A DNA stretch of 64,000 nucleotides, from the NCBI GenBank assembly GCA_029167225.1, contig JARFNK010000021.1, positions 1 to 64,000 on the forward strand. Direction: 5' to 3'. Under the pieces are notes generated by a model. It was given only the letters and a program-made list of their open reading frames with translations, did not search any database and was not told the origin of the DNA. Within the stretch, counting starts at the first letter, position 1. Every line of letters begins with the position of its first letter. Shown here piece by piece: positions 51,902-60,971 of this stretch. A program made the position numbers and the translations under genes. The DNA is from Sphingobium arseniciresistens (GTDB taxonomy: Bacteria; Pseudomonadota; Alphaproteobacteria; Sphingomonadales; Sphingomonadaceae).

Positions 51902-52426
51902 ATGGACTTTGTCGCAATCGATTTCGAGGCAAGCTGCCTTCCCCGACACGGCAGATCCTTTCCAATCGAGGTCGCTATCAGCGGACCGGAAGGGACCAGA
52001 AGCTGGCTGATCCGGCCGCATGCAAGCTGGCGCGACTGGGACTGGACGGAGGAGGCAACGCGGCGGCACTGCATCAGCGCGGACGAACTGGACCGCAAGG
52101 GCGTCTCACCACGCCAGGTCGTGCAAGAGATCACCAAGGCAGTTTGCGGCCGCAGATTATTCGCTGACAGCACCATCGATGCGATCTGGTGGGCGACACT
52201 GCACGCGGACGCCGGGATCGATCCATTGGCCCCGATCGAGCACGCGAGTCTGCTTGTCGATGCACTTGGCGCCGGCAGCGGCGAGATCGCGGCAGCAAAG
52301 AAGGTCGCCGACTGTCGCTGCCCGGGCCGTCATCGCGCGGGGCCGGATGCTGCCTGGCTGTGGCAGCTACTCTCCGAACTGGAACGGATCGTCCTCGCCC
52401 GCAGCGAGCTACGGCGGGCAGCGTGA
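51902..52426 (+). CDS. DEDD-type 3'-5' exonuclease-like protein
   Basis: A 174-aa RNase T/DnaQ-like protein. The first motif is FVAIDFEAS (Asp, Glu), the second acidic position lies in FADSTIDAIWW, and the third is HRAGPDAAWLW with the His/Asp of DEDDh enzymes. No partner domain. I chose ATG 51902 because it starts right at the first catalytic strand. The preceding 284 bp contain no gene I can support. Confidence 0.75.
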   Translation: MDFVAIDFEASCLPRHGRSFPIEVAISGPEGTRSWLIRPHASWRDWDWTEEATRRHCISADELDRKGVSPRQVVQEITKAVCGRRLFADSTIDAIWWATLHADAGIDPLAPIEHASLLVDALGAGSGEIAAAKKVADCRCPGRHRAGPDAAWLWQLLSELERIVLARSELRRAA

Positions 52427-52466
52427 TGCAGCACGATTTCCTCACATTCTCACGGAGCGGCAAGAC

Positions 52467-53327
52467 ATGAGCATCAATGCCCTCGCCAATTCCCCATCGC
52501 GCACTGCGGCAGGTTCGAAAAGCGTGACAGCCGTTCTGCAATTTACCGAGCACACGGGAGAAAAGCCCTATGCCTATGCCGGACCGCCACCCGAGGGCGT
52601 TCCCGAGCGGCGCGGTGAATATCGCGACCATGATGTCCGTATCGAGAACGCCCGCCCCTTCGCCGACCGCCTCAGCCTTGAGGTCGAAGGTATCGCGGTG
52701 GTTCGGTCGCCCAGTGGAGTCGGCGATCTGTTCGACGAAGCGCAGACGCTTGCCCTCGGCCACCCTGAAACCGCGGCGCTCGTCATGCAGGTAACCGGCG
52801 CCGCGCGAGTCGTGGTGTTCGACCATACCCGGCGGCGTGCCAGCCAGGACGCCTCCGACGACAGGACACTGGATCTGCCGCGGCCACCCGCCTCGCGCGT
52901 CCATGTCGACCAGACGCTGTGGTCCGGACCCAAGCGCGTGCGTGAGATCATGGGCGGACAGGCCGACGCGCTGCTTGCCGGCCGCGCGGCGATTATCAAT
53001 GTCTGGCGGCCGATCGGCTATCCCGCGCGCGACTGGCCGCTCGTGCTCGGCGACGCGCGTAGCTTCGCACCGGAGGACCTGATCGCCACCGACCTGATCT
53101 TCCCGCATCGCCGCGGCGAGACCTATGGCATCGCCTACAATCCCGCGCAGCGCTGGCTCTATGTTCCCGACCTCACGCCCGAGGAGGCGATCCTCATCAA
53201 ATGCTGGGATTCGGACGGCTCCGTCGCGCAGTTCGCGCCGCATAGCGGCTTTGCCGATCCGACCACGCCGCCCGGCACGCCGCCGCGCCAGAGCATCGAG
53301 TTCCGTACCATCGCCTTTTTCGACTGA
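52467..53327 (+). CDS. CmcJ/NvfI (AsaB)-family oxidoreductase
   Basis: A 286-aa protein of the family that includes CmcJ and NvfI/AsaB, proposed or shown to be iron/2-oxoglutarate-type oxidases of small molecules. Family landmarks are RVHVDQT (His-x-Asp metal motif), INVWRPIGYPARDWPLVLGDARS, YNPAQRWLYVPDLTPEEAILIKCWDSDG, and APHSGFADPTTPPGTPPRQSIEFRTIAFF (second His and substrate-loop Arg). It is the first gene of a three-gene operon with GST and SDR genes. The substrate is unknown. ATG 52467 has a weak ribosome-binding site. Confidence 0.82.
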   Translation: MSINALANSPSRTAAGSKSVTAVLQFTEHTGEKPYAYAGPPPEGVPERRGEYRDHDVRIENARPFADRLSLEVEGIAVVRSPSGVGDLFDEAQTLALGHPETAALVMQVTGAARVVVFDHTRRRASQDASDDRTLDLPRPPASRVHVDQTLWSGPKRVREIMGGQADALLAGRAAIINVWRPIGYPARDWPLVLGDARSFAPEDLIATDLIFPHRRGETYGIAYNPAQRWLYVPDLTPEEAILIKCWDSDGSVAQFAPHSGFADPTTPPGTPPRQSIEFRTIAFFD

Positions 53328-53337
53328 AAGGACCGCC

Positions 53338-54078
53338 GTGATCGATCTTCATTATTGGCCGACTCCGAACGGCAAGAAGGTGACGATCCTGCTTGAGGAG
53401 CTCGCCATTCCTTACCGCATCGTTCCGGTGAACATCGGTCGCGGCGACCAGTTCAGCGACGACTTCCTCGCGATCAGCCCCAACAACCGCATGCCGGCGA
53501 TTGTCGATACCGAGCCCAAAGGCGGCGGCGCGCCGATAAGCGTCTTCGAATCGGGCGCTATCCTTTTCTACCTCGCTGAGAAGGTCGGCCGCTTCTGGCC
53601 GCAGGACGACATCAGCGCGAAATATGAGGTGACCCAATGGGTGATCTGGCAGATGGCCAACCAGGGCCCCAAGTTCGGCGAGCGCGGCCATTTCTCTCGC
53701 GTGCCCGAAACTGCCGGCGATCTCTCCTACGCCCGGCGCCGTTTCGATGACGAGGTGCATCGCCTCTACGGCGTGCTCAACAACCGCCTGTACGACCGGC
53801 GCTATCTGGCTGCCGACGACTACACTATCGCCGACATCGCCGCCTACCCCTGGACGGTGTCCTGGCAGCAGCAGGGCATCGATCTCGACGAGTTCCGCTA
53901 CGTCCGGCGTTGGTTCGACGAAGTGTCGACGCGACCGGCGGTCCAGCGCGGGCTTGCGGTCGACGCGGGACCGGCCGAGGACCCGGCAAGCTTGCCGCCC
54001 GATGAACAGGAACGGCGGCGAAAGATCCTCTACAATCAGCGCGCGAGACCCGCGCCCACGACGGAGGTTCCGGCATGA
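53338..54078 (+). CDS. Glutathione S-transferase family protein
   Basis: A 246-aa GST with an N-terminal thioredoxin fold (LHYWPTPNGKKVTILLEELAIPYRIVPVNI, then NNRMPAIVD with the cis-Pro, and VFESGAILFYLAEK as the glutathione-binding ESGAI). The C-terminal helical domain includes YTIADIAAYPW. It is of the YghU/Ure2-like type (PTPNGKK). GTG start at 53338 after AAAGGA. It overlaps the SDR gene (ATGA). Confidence 0.88.
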   Translation: MIDLHYWPTPNGKKVTILLEELAIPYRIVPVNIGRGDQFSDDFLAISPNNRMPAIVDTEPKGGGAPISVFESGAILFYLAEKVGRFWPQDDISAKYEVTQWVIWQMANQGPKFGERGHFSRVPETAGDLSYARRRFDDEVHRLYGVLNNRLYDRRYLAADDYTIADIAAYPWTVSWQQQGIDLDEFRYVRRWFDEVSTRPAVQRGLAVDAGPAEDPASLPPDEQERRRKILYNQRARPAPTTEVPA

Positions 54079-54776
54079 GCGCCCTGCCCTATCGCACGGC
54101 GCTTGTCGTCGGCACCGGACCTGGGATCAGCGCATCGCTGGTCCGTGCTCTCAGCGCGGCCGGGCTCAAGGTCGCCGCAGCCGCGCGTGACGTGGGCAAG
54201 CTCGAATCCCTCGCCCAGGAGACCGGCGCCGCCCTGTTTACGGCCGATGCCACCGATCCGGCAGCGGTGGCCCGCCTCTTCGAGGAAGTGGAAGCGCGGG
54301 TCGGTGTGCCGGAGATCGTGGTCTATAATCCGTCGGGCCGGATTCGCGGGCCGATCGTCGACCTCGATCCCGACGAGGTGCGCCGGGCGATCGAGGTGTC
54401 GGCGTTCGGCGGCTTCCTCGTCGTCCAGCAGGCGGCGAAGCGGCTCGAACCGCTCGGCCGGGGCGCGATCCTCCTCACCGGCGCCACCGCCAGCGTCAAG
54501 GGGTTCGCGGGTTCATCCACCTTCGCGATCGGCAAATTCGGCCTTCGCGGTCTCGCCCAGAGCGCCGCGCGCGAACTGGCGCCCAAGGGCATCCATGTCG
54601 CGCATTTTGTGATCGACGGCGCCGTCCGGAGCGCCGTCCGCCCCGATCCGCGCGACCGTCCCGACAGCACGCTCGATCCGGACGCCATCGCGCAGAGCTA
54701 TCTCGCGGTGCTCGCCCAACCCCGCAGCGCCTGGACCTGGGAGATCGAACTTAGGCCTTGGGTGGAACCTTTCTGA
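54075..54776 (+). CDS. SDR-fold protein lacking the catalytic tyrosine
   Basis: A 233-aa Rossmann protein of the SDR superfamily. The glycine-rich motif is changed to GTGPGIS, the NNAG motif to YNPSG, and the active-site YxxxK to FAIGK (in STFAIGKFGLRGLAQSAARELA). With Phe in place of Tyr, normal SDR dehydrogenase chemistry is unlikely, so it may act as a non-canonical reductase or a binding protein. It is translationally coupled to the GST gene and ends the operon. Confidence 0.85.
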   Translation: MSALPYRTALVVGTGPGISASLVRALSAAGLKVAAAARDVGKLESLAQETGAALFTADATDPAAVARLFEEVEARVGVPEIVVYNPSGRIRGPIVDLDPDEVRRAIEVSAFGGFLVVQQAAKRLEPLGRGAILLTGATASVKGFAGSSTFAIGKFGLRGLAQSAARELAPKGIHVAHFVIDGAVRSAVRPDPRDRPDSTLDPDAIAQSYLAVLAQPRSAWTWEIELRPWVEPF

Positions 54777-54937
54777 GATGGGCGAGCGGCGAGCGTTCGC
54801 GGTGCTGACCGATGTCTCGGCCTGCTGCCTGCGCCAAGGTGCCGACGGTTCGTTGCGGCTCCGGCCGATGCATGTGCTGGTCCCGATCGAGGATCCCGAC
54901 GTTGCATCGGGCAGGGCCCTGCGGGCATCGGCCGAAC

Positions 54938-57256
54938 TTAGCGCGCCGCAGCCGCCGAAGAAGCCTCCTGCATTTGCCGCAGCTCCCGCCAGCGCCGATA
55001 TTGCTCGGCCTTGGCAGGATCGGGATCTTCATAGCCTTGCAGCCAGAACCGGAACCAGTCCACCGAACCGCCCTGCGACGCCATCCTAACCGTAGGATTG
55101 GTTAATAGATGCTCGTCCGTATTGAGCAATATCAGATCGACCGGCTTATTCTGGAAGCGCAACAAGGCATAAGGTTCCCACATGAACATCAGGCTTAGCT
55201 TCCCTTCGCCGACCACTTGAACCGCAGCGCTAATTCTGTCCGTATTGAATGTGGGCGAGTTCTTCAGCCAAGTCTGGAGACCGACACCGAAGGGCTTCGC
55301 GCCGATCATTGCGTCCGCTTCGGCGGAAATGCCACTGTCGTTCAACAGGCCCGCCGACATGATGTATTGCCAGTAGCCTTCGTTCACGCCGTCTGTGATT
55401 GACGCCGCTTTGAAGCGCACTGAACTCTTTGTGAGAGCTTCCATCACGTAATAACAGGTGCGACTAAAGCCGATAATGCCGATCTCTTCGGGGTCTATCA
55501 TACCCTTTGCTGCGAGGGCCTTGACTGCGGACTCATATGCGTCGACCTGACAGGCTGCTTCCCTCGGCGTCACAGTCTCAGCGTCACGACAGCGAGTTTC
55601 CAGAACTATGATCCCACTCGCCGCTAGGACTTGAGCAGCATAACCTGTGGTGTAGCCGCCGCTCGGCCGGAACAATTCCGAGGAGAAGCCGTGTGTCTGG
55701 ATAACCAGCGGATAGCGTTTCCCAGGACGATAATCTTGAGGCAGAAAGAGACCGCCGCTCTGCTGTCGACCTGCACTGTCGGTCCACTCAAAGACCTGAG
55801 GCTTACTGAAGGTTATATCTGCAATTTCCGGGTTTGGGTCCCAAACGACGCGCGATACCCCGTTCGCCGTGTTGGTCACGAGCAGGCGTGGTGGCTGAAT
55901 GGCGGATTGATCCACGCTGACGCTAAAGCTGGCCATCGTATCACGGCGAGGTTCAGTCGCTGTCATTGCCCACGCGCCTCCGGCTTTTGAAACGTAGTGA
56001 CGGTTTCTTACCTCGGCGGTCCGAATATCTTTCGCAGTGATTGTAATAGACGATCCAGCAGAATCGTCGAACTTGATGGCAGAGATAAATTCGGCTCCCG
56101 GAACCATCGAGCCTCCTTTACTATAGGTCTTCGCTAGTGGCTCGACGCACCGAGTTGCGCGAGAAGAGATCAAGAAAACCCCAATGCAGGGCGGTGCCGC
56201 GCTCGTTCCTAAATCGGCGTTGGGTTGGAATACGCCAGGTAGCAGGACCGCACTACCATCGGCCGACCACATTGGCGACGCATCAGGCCACCATCCGGCA
56301 GATCGGCCGGTGGGCGTGTTAAGTGGAAACAATGTTCCATTCGTCCGCGTGTCGATCAGCGCATATCTGGACGTCAGCGAGTGACCGAATAGCGAGTCGA
56401 CATTTTGGCGTCCCGCTGGGATCGGATTGGATCGCGCGCTGGTAGGCGATGGGTATCGCTCGCGCCAATCATCGGGAACGACAGATAGCGGCAGCGCCGT
56501 CAAAATCCATCGTCCATCAGGAGACATCGCCAAGGCACGGACGCCTTCGTCGAAGACGACCAATGGCTTCCCGGAAGCCGGGTCTAAGACCGCCCGCGCC
56601 GTTCCGTTGGTGGCAGCCCAAATCGTATTTCGGTCGATGCTATGGTCAAGGGATTCAGGGATGACAACATCCGTGAGTGAACGCCCGGTCAGCACTTCCG
56701 AGGGCTGATCGGATGCGCCTCGTCCACCATCCCGAACCGCTCTGACCGCGTAGGCGAAGTGAGCGCGATCGGCGACCGTGAAGCCGGTAACATCCTGACC
56801 GTCGTCCGAAAGTGACGACAGCGTTTTGTTGGCTACATCGGCCAGCATGAGCCGCTTCACACCGGCCGTCGTCTTCTGCAAGAAGACGATGGCTTGAGAA
56901 TTAGCGGTCCATTTTATACCGTCAATGCTCGGCCCCGCTTTCGACGTCGCAAGTTTAATCGTCCACAGGGAGGATGGTGATAAGCGATTCGCGCTTGCTC
57001 CACTCACCAACGCCCGCAACGCATCCGCGGAATAGATACGCAGTTCACTTTCGATCCTGCTTTCTTTCAACAGTCCGCGCCTCACGTTGACCGCGAGCAG
57101 CTTTCCGTCCGGCGAATACGAGATTGCCGCGTTATCCAACCAGAAGTCAGCAAACTGAACTTCATCCCTGAGAGTATAAGGGCGCTTTGCGCTGGCCGGC
57201 AGCGAGAGGCCACCAATCAGCAATACAGAAGAAATAGCAAGCAGCCGCGTTCTCAT
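54938..57256 (-). CDS. Second S9-family lasso isopeptidase-like hydrolase
   Basis: A 772-aa secreted hydrolase with a signal peptide (RLLAISSVLLIGGLSLPASA), a beta-propeller (SPDGKLLAVNV, SPDGRWILTA and similar blades) and an alpha/beta-hydrolase end. Catalytic candidates are Ser598 in GIIGFSRTCYYV, Glu694 in MFMWEPYALL and His716 in TDEHLLTNP. The Ser-Glu-His order fits AtxE-type isopeptidases. The nucleophile motif GFSRT differs from GLSDG of the first enzyme, and the Ser-to-Glu spacing is longer. ATG 57256 follows GAGG. It is the last gene of the second sigma/FecR/TonB set. No precursor, B or C gene lies nearby, so an orphan isopeptidase or another S9 peptidase is possible. Confidence 0.8.
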   Translation of the reverse strand: MRTRLLAISSVLLIGGLSLPASAKRPYTLRDEVQFADFWLDNAAISYSPDGKLLAVNVRRGLLKESRIESELRIYSADALRALVSGASANRLSPSSLWTIKLATSKAGPSIDGIKWTANSQAIVFLQKTTAGVKRLMLADVANKTLSSLSDDGQDVTGFTVADRAHFAYAVRAVRDGGRGASDQPSEVLTGRSLTDVVIPESLDHSIDRNTIWAATNGTARAVLDPASGKPLVVFDEGVRALAMSPDGRWILTALPLSVVPDDWRERYPSPTSARSNPIPAGRQNVDSLFGHSLTSRYALIDTRTNGTLFPLNTPTGRSAGWWPDASPMWSADGSAVLLPGVFQPNADLGTSAAPPCIGVFLISSRATRCVEPLAKTYSKGGSMVPGAEFISAIKFDDSAGSSITITAKDIRTAEVRNRHYVSKAGGAWAMTATEPRRDTMASFSVSVDQSAIQPPRLLVTNTANGVSRVVWDPNPEIADITFSKPQVFEWTDSAGRQQSGGLFLPQDYRPGKRYPLVIQTHGFSSELFRPSGGYTTGYAAQVLAASGIIVLETRCRDAETVTPREAACQVDAYESAVKALAAKGMIDPEEIGIIGFSRTCYYVMEALTKSSVRFKAASITDGVNEGYWQYIMSAGLLNDSGISAEADAMIGAKPFGVGLQTWLKNSPTFNTDRISAAVQVVGEGKLSLMFMWEPYALLRFQNKPVDLILLNTDEHLLTNPTVRMASQGGSVDWFRFWLQGYEDPDPAKAEQYRRWRELRQMQEASSAAAAR

Positions 57257-57350
57257 GGATCGCCTCGTCAAGATGATAAATCTGTTGAAATTCAAAACGT
57301 ATCATCGGGGCTGGAAAATAATTCCGCGCCCCCGATGATAGTGGATTACG

Positions 57351-59912
57351 CTACCAGCGTTTCGCTATGCTGAAGCTCACCAGTCTTCCAATGGCGGAAT
57401 AATTGGTAGAATCGTAGTTGACGTAGAATGCCTGCGAGTTCTTGAGATAGGGTGGCCGTTGATTGAGGAGATTTTCAACCGAAAGCGACAGGTCGATGTT
57501 GCTGAAGATACCGTGGCCGCTCTTGAGGCTGTAAACCGCAGCGAGATCGACCGTGGTCATCGAATCGCCTTTGACCGGCGGCGTTAGCGTCGGGTCCGTG
57601 ACGCCTCCGAGATAGTTGAGGAAGGCCGAGAGGACCAACCCGCCACGGTCCCAAGACAGGCTGGACCGGGACCGAAAATGAGGCGGGTCGAAGGTCGTGC
57701 CGGCGAGAGTCACCGGCGCCGATGTCGGCGTAGTTCGCTGGCTGCTTGAGATATAGCTGGCCTGCTCTCCCAGGGTGATATGGCCGTCGCCCACGTCGAT
57801 GCGGTAGCTCAGATTGCCATCGACGCCCTCGACGCTTTGCGAGGAAACATTCAGATAGAGACCATTGATAATCGCAGCGACGTTCGCCGGATCGTATGGC
57901 TTCCCTGTTATGTTCATGATGCCGGCCGGCGCCATGTCGATGAAGCTGTTTTGTAGATCGACGGAAGGGTTGCGAAGGATCAGATTCGCCAGGCTGGGAT
58001 TGTTGTAAAGATCGCCCAATAGTCGGGCTTGTATGACGCGATTGGTGTATTTCACGTTGAAATAGCTGACCTCGACGCGCAGGCCGGGAACGCTTCTCGG
58101 ATGAATGCTCAACGTGGCGGTCCAGGTGGTCGCGCGCTCTGGCTTCAGATTCTTGTTACCGCCGAGCGCATAAAGGACCGTCGCGCTACTCGGAAAGCCG
58201 GTGCCGTATTGGGCAGCGGGATAAAGATAGACTGTCGTGGTCGAGAACTCTTGCGCCAAGGTCGGCGCCTTGAAGGATTTTCCCCAAGACCCCTTAAAAT
58301 CGAAGTCCTCGGTCGGCGAGTAGATCGCACCGATCTTCGGGGTCGCGATGCCGCCGATGTCGTTATAATCTTCGTATCGGACCGCACCCGTGAACGACAG
58401 GCTGCGAACGAAGGGGATATTCTGATCGCTCCCGATGACCGGAAGATAGAGTTCGCCGAAGCCGTAATAGCTGTGCCGTTTGCCGAAAGTCCGAATCTGC
58501 CTCGTGATATTGTTCTGATCGAAGCTGTTCTCGCGATAGCCCCCGCCGAGCGCCACGCGCGACTGCCCGCCTGGTAGCTGAAATAACGGTCCTTCCGCGT
58601 TCAGCTCGACGGATTTGACCGAATTGCAATAGCAGGTGACGCCTCCGGCGAGAAAGGCACCCGTCGCGATTGCGTATGCCTTGGTATCGCTGTCCGTGTC
58701 GTCGCGTCCGTAAAGGCCGCTGATGGAGAGGCTCCAGCTTTGTGGGAGATGAAATTCGATCTTCGGCGCTACGGTATAGCTCTCCGACGATAGAGAGGTC
58801 CGGCCGATTGCCGTCGTCGAAGTGACCGAATTTGATAGGCGTTTGCTGTAAAGACCGTCGATCGAGAATGTCGCAAAGGAACCGATGTCCTGATGCCCGC
58901 TCACGACAAGCGCGTGGGTCTTGTTCGATCCGAGCAGCGTGTAGGGTTGTCGAAGATAGTCCGTATAGTCTCGCTGATCCGCATAGATCGGGGTCGAGCG
59001 GGAGAAGTTGTAAGTGGCGATAAACCCGCCATCGGACCACCGTTTGCCAGCAACGATGCCGTATTGCTGCTGAAAGTCGCCCCCATCGGTCGCTTGACCA
59101 AGACGTGCGGATGTCGCCACCCCGTCATAGTCCGGTTTCAGAATAACATTGGCGACACCGCCGACTGCATCAGAGCCGTAGATCGCCGAGGCGCCATCCG
59201 CGACGATTTCAATTCTGTCCAGCGCGTCGATCGGGATCGTTGAGATGTCGATCGCTTGAGTAAAGGCATCGTAGGCCAACCGCTTTCCGTTGAGAAGGGT
59301 GAGCGTCGCGTCGGGGCCGAGACCGCGAAGGTTGAGAGCAGAACCACCAGTGAGATTCTGATCGCTCACGCTGCCCTGCGTGCCGCTGGCTACTCCCGGA
59401 TTTTGTCCGCCGGAGAAGTTTTGGGGGATGCTGCGGATGACTTGGCCGAGGTTGGTCTGCCCTGCTTCGCGAATGCTTCGCTGGCTCAGTTCGATTACCG
59501 GCGATGTCGGCGGCGATCCCTTAATCCGGGAACCTGTGACGACGATGTCGGAGTTGTCGCTGCGACTCTTTTCAGCATCGGTTAAGTCGGCATCTTCGAT
59601 AGGGACCACTGTGTAGGTCTGCGCCCCCGTGGCCTGTGCGTGAAGTCCTGTGCCCTTGAGAAGGTGCCGTAATCCCTCCTCAATCGAGAAATTGCCTTTC
59701 ACGGCGTGCGTGCGCTTCCCGGAGGCGTCACGGGCCGAAATGAGGAGCTGAATATCGGCCTGCCGCGCAAAGGACGCGACGCCGGATGCCGCATCCTGCG
59801 CCTGAACGTCGAAAGTCTTGGTCTGTGCATAGGCCGGCGAGGCGACTGCCAGCGTGACAACCGCTACCGACGCCATGAGTCCGTGACGAGCGAAATCCCG
59901 ATATCCAACCAC
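57351..59912 (-). CDS. TonB-dependent receptor with STN domain, paralogue of the lasso-locus receptor
   Basis: An 853-aa outer-membrane receptor. A signal peptide (SVAVVTLAVASPAYAQ) is followed by an STN signalling domain (FDVQAQDAASGVASFARQADIQLLIS) and a TonB box region (DIVVTGSRIKG). The plug is nearly superimposable on that of the lasso-locus receptor (LNLRGLGPDATLTLLNGKRLAYDA, DRIEIVADGASAIYGSDAVGGVANV), and the barrel ends in IAKRW. GTG 59912 is preferred because AAGGGGG lies 6 nt upstream; the open frame extends 13 codons further to a TTG. By analogy it imports a lasso or similar peptide that the linked hydrolase then opens. Confidence 0.88.
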   Translation of the reverse strand: MVGYRDFARHGLMASVAVVTLAVASPAYAQTKTFDVQAQDAASGVASFARQADIQLLISARDASGKRTHAVKGNFSIEEGLRHLLKGTGLHAQATGAQTYTVVPIEDADLTDAEKSRSDNSDIVVTGSRIKGSPPTSPVIELSQRSIREAGQTNLGQVIRSIPQNFSGGQNPGVASGTQGSVSDQNLTGGSALNLRGLGPDATLTLLNGKRLAYDAFTQAIDISTIPIDALDRIEIVADGASAIYGSDAVGGVANVILKPDYDGVATSARLGQATDGGDFQQQYGIVAGKRWSDGGFIATYNFSRSTPIYADQRDYTDYLRQPYTLLGSNKTHALVVSGHQDIGSFATFSIDGLYSKRLSNSVTSTTAIGRTSLSSESYTVAPKIEFHLPQSWSLSISGLYGRDDTDSDTKAYAIATGAFLAGGVTCYCNSVKSVELNAEGPLFQLPGGQSRVALGGGYRENSFDQNNITRQIRTFGKRHSYYGFGELYLPVIGSDQNIPFVRSLSFTGAVRYEDYNDIGGIATPKIGAIYSPTEDFDFKGSWGKSFKAPTLAQEFSTTTVYLYPAAQYGTGFPSSATVLYALGGNKNLKPERATTWTATLSIHPRSVPGLRVEVSYFNVKYTNRVIQARLLGDLYNNPSLANLILRNPSVDLQNSFIDMAPAGIMNITGKPYDPANVAAIINGLYLNVSSQSVEGVDGNLSYRIDVGDGHITLGEQASYISSSQRTTPTSAPVTLAGTTFDPPHFRSRSSLSWDRGGLVLSAFLNYLGGVTDPTLTPPVKGDSMTTVDLAAVYSLKSGHGIFSNIDLSLSVENLLNQRPPYLKNSQAFYVNYDSTNYSAIGRLVSFSIAKRW

Positions 59913-59999
59913 AATCGTCCCCCTTGCGAGATCGGCATCAAATGCCTTCAATTCGCAAGAGTCCCGGCAACGACGCTTCCTTAGCGGACGCGGAAAAAA

Positions 60000-60971
60000 T
60001 CAGGATGATGGTTGGCCGATTACTATGTTGCCGTTCTCCGAAGTCTCCACTGGCGCTCCGAGGCTCCGGTTGACGGCCGTCGCAAATCCGCCGGGATCAT
60101 CCGTGCGGAATATCCCGTAGAAGCGTTCGCCGGCCAGGCGGGGGTCAATGATCGTCAGCTTCTGCTGGTTGTAGCGATTGAACTCGGCTGCTGCTTGAGC
60201 AAGCGTCTCTCCAGCCAGGTCAATCTTGCCGCCCCGCCATGCGAGCGCGCGATCGACCTCGGACGGCTTCGCCTCATTGTGCGTGACGGCTGCATTATCT
60301 GCGACGAATGCTCGCTCGCCAGCGCCGAGACGGATTTTGGCGCCTTCGGCACCATCCGCCCAGGCTTCAACGATACCCTCGGTCACGAGGACATCGGCGC
60401 CATCATCGCGGCGGCGCACCGAGAAGGCGGTTCCCACCGCTTCAACCCGGATGCGTCCAGCTTCTACGATGAACGGCCGGGCACGGTCCTTCGCGACCTG
60501 AAACCAGACCTCGCCCTGGTCGATGCGGACGTGCCGCACGCTCTTTTCAAGTCGGACCCGGACATCGCTGGCGGTGTTGATCGTCGCGCTGGAGCCGTCT
60601 GCCAGCGGCACCCGGCGGATTTCCCCAACCGTCGTGCGAAATTCGGTGCCCGCACCCCACCAATAGACGCCGAACGCGAGCGAAGCGGCCAGCGCCGATC
60701 CGGTTCCGGCTGCTACGCCGAGGACGCGACGTCGGGTCAGCAGCCCGGGCGGAGCCGGCTCCTCTTCGTCGGCCGCGGAGTGGTCGTCGCCAAGACGATC
60801 GAGCATCGCCCAAGCCGCTTCGGCCTGAAGAAGCGCGCCCTGCCGACGGGGATCGGCCGATACCCAGGTATCCAGTTCGGCCTTGAGCTGGGGCGTTCGT
60901 CCTTCGCGGTCGATACGCATCAGCCAGAAGACGGCCTCCTGTTCGATTTCGGCAGCGGTCTGGCGCGTCAT
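60000..60971 (-). CDS. FecR-family regulator, second set
   Basis: A 323-aa membrane anti-sigma/sigma regulator. It has the cytoplasmic domain IEQEAVFWLMRIDREGRTPQLKAELDTWVSADPRRQGALLQAEAAW and one span with a twin-Arg-like start (RRRVLGVAAGTGSALAASLAFGVYWW). The FecR periplasmic domain follows (VPLADGSSATINTASDVRVRL, HVRIDQGEVWFQVAKDRARPFIVEAGRIRVEAVGTAFSV), and the C-terminus is STN-like (LAQAAAEFNRYNQQKLTIIDPRLAGERFYGIFR). It overlaps the sigma gene by 4 bp (ATGA). Confidence 0.88.
   Translation of the reverse strand: MTRQTAAEIEQEAVFWLMRIDREGRTPQLKAELDTWVSADPRRQGALLQAEAAWAMLDRLGDDHSAADEEEPAPPGLLTRRRVLGVAAGTGSALAASLAFGVYWWGAGTEFRTTVGEIRRVPLADGSSATINTASDVRVRLEKSVRHVRIDQGEVWFQVAKDRARPFIVEAGRIRVEAVGTAFSVRRRDDGADVLVTEGIVEAWADGAEGAKIRLGAGERAFVADNAAVTHNEAKPSEVDRALAWRGGKIDLAGETLAQAAAEFNRYNQQKLTIIDPRLAGERFYGIFRTDDPGGFATAVNRSLGAPVETSENGNIVIGQPSS

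Noticed and set aside
54778-55089. Plus-strand frame following the SDR-like gene
   Set aside because: Its second half is antisense to the well-supported hydrolase gene, and the first half (about 50 codons) has no recognisable family; at most a remnant.
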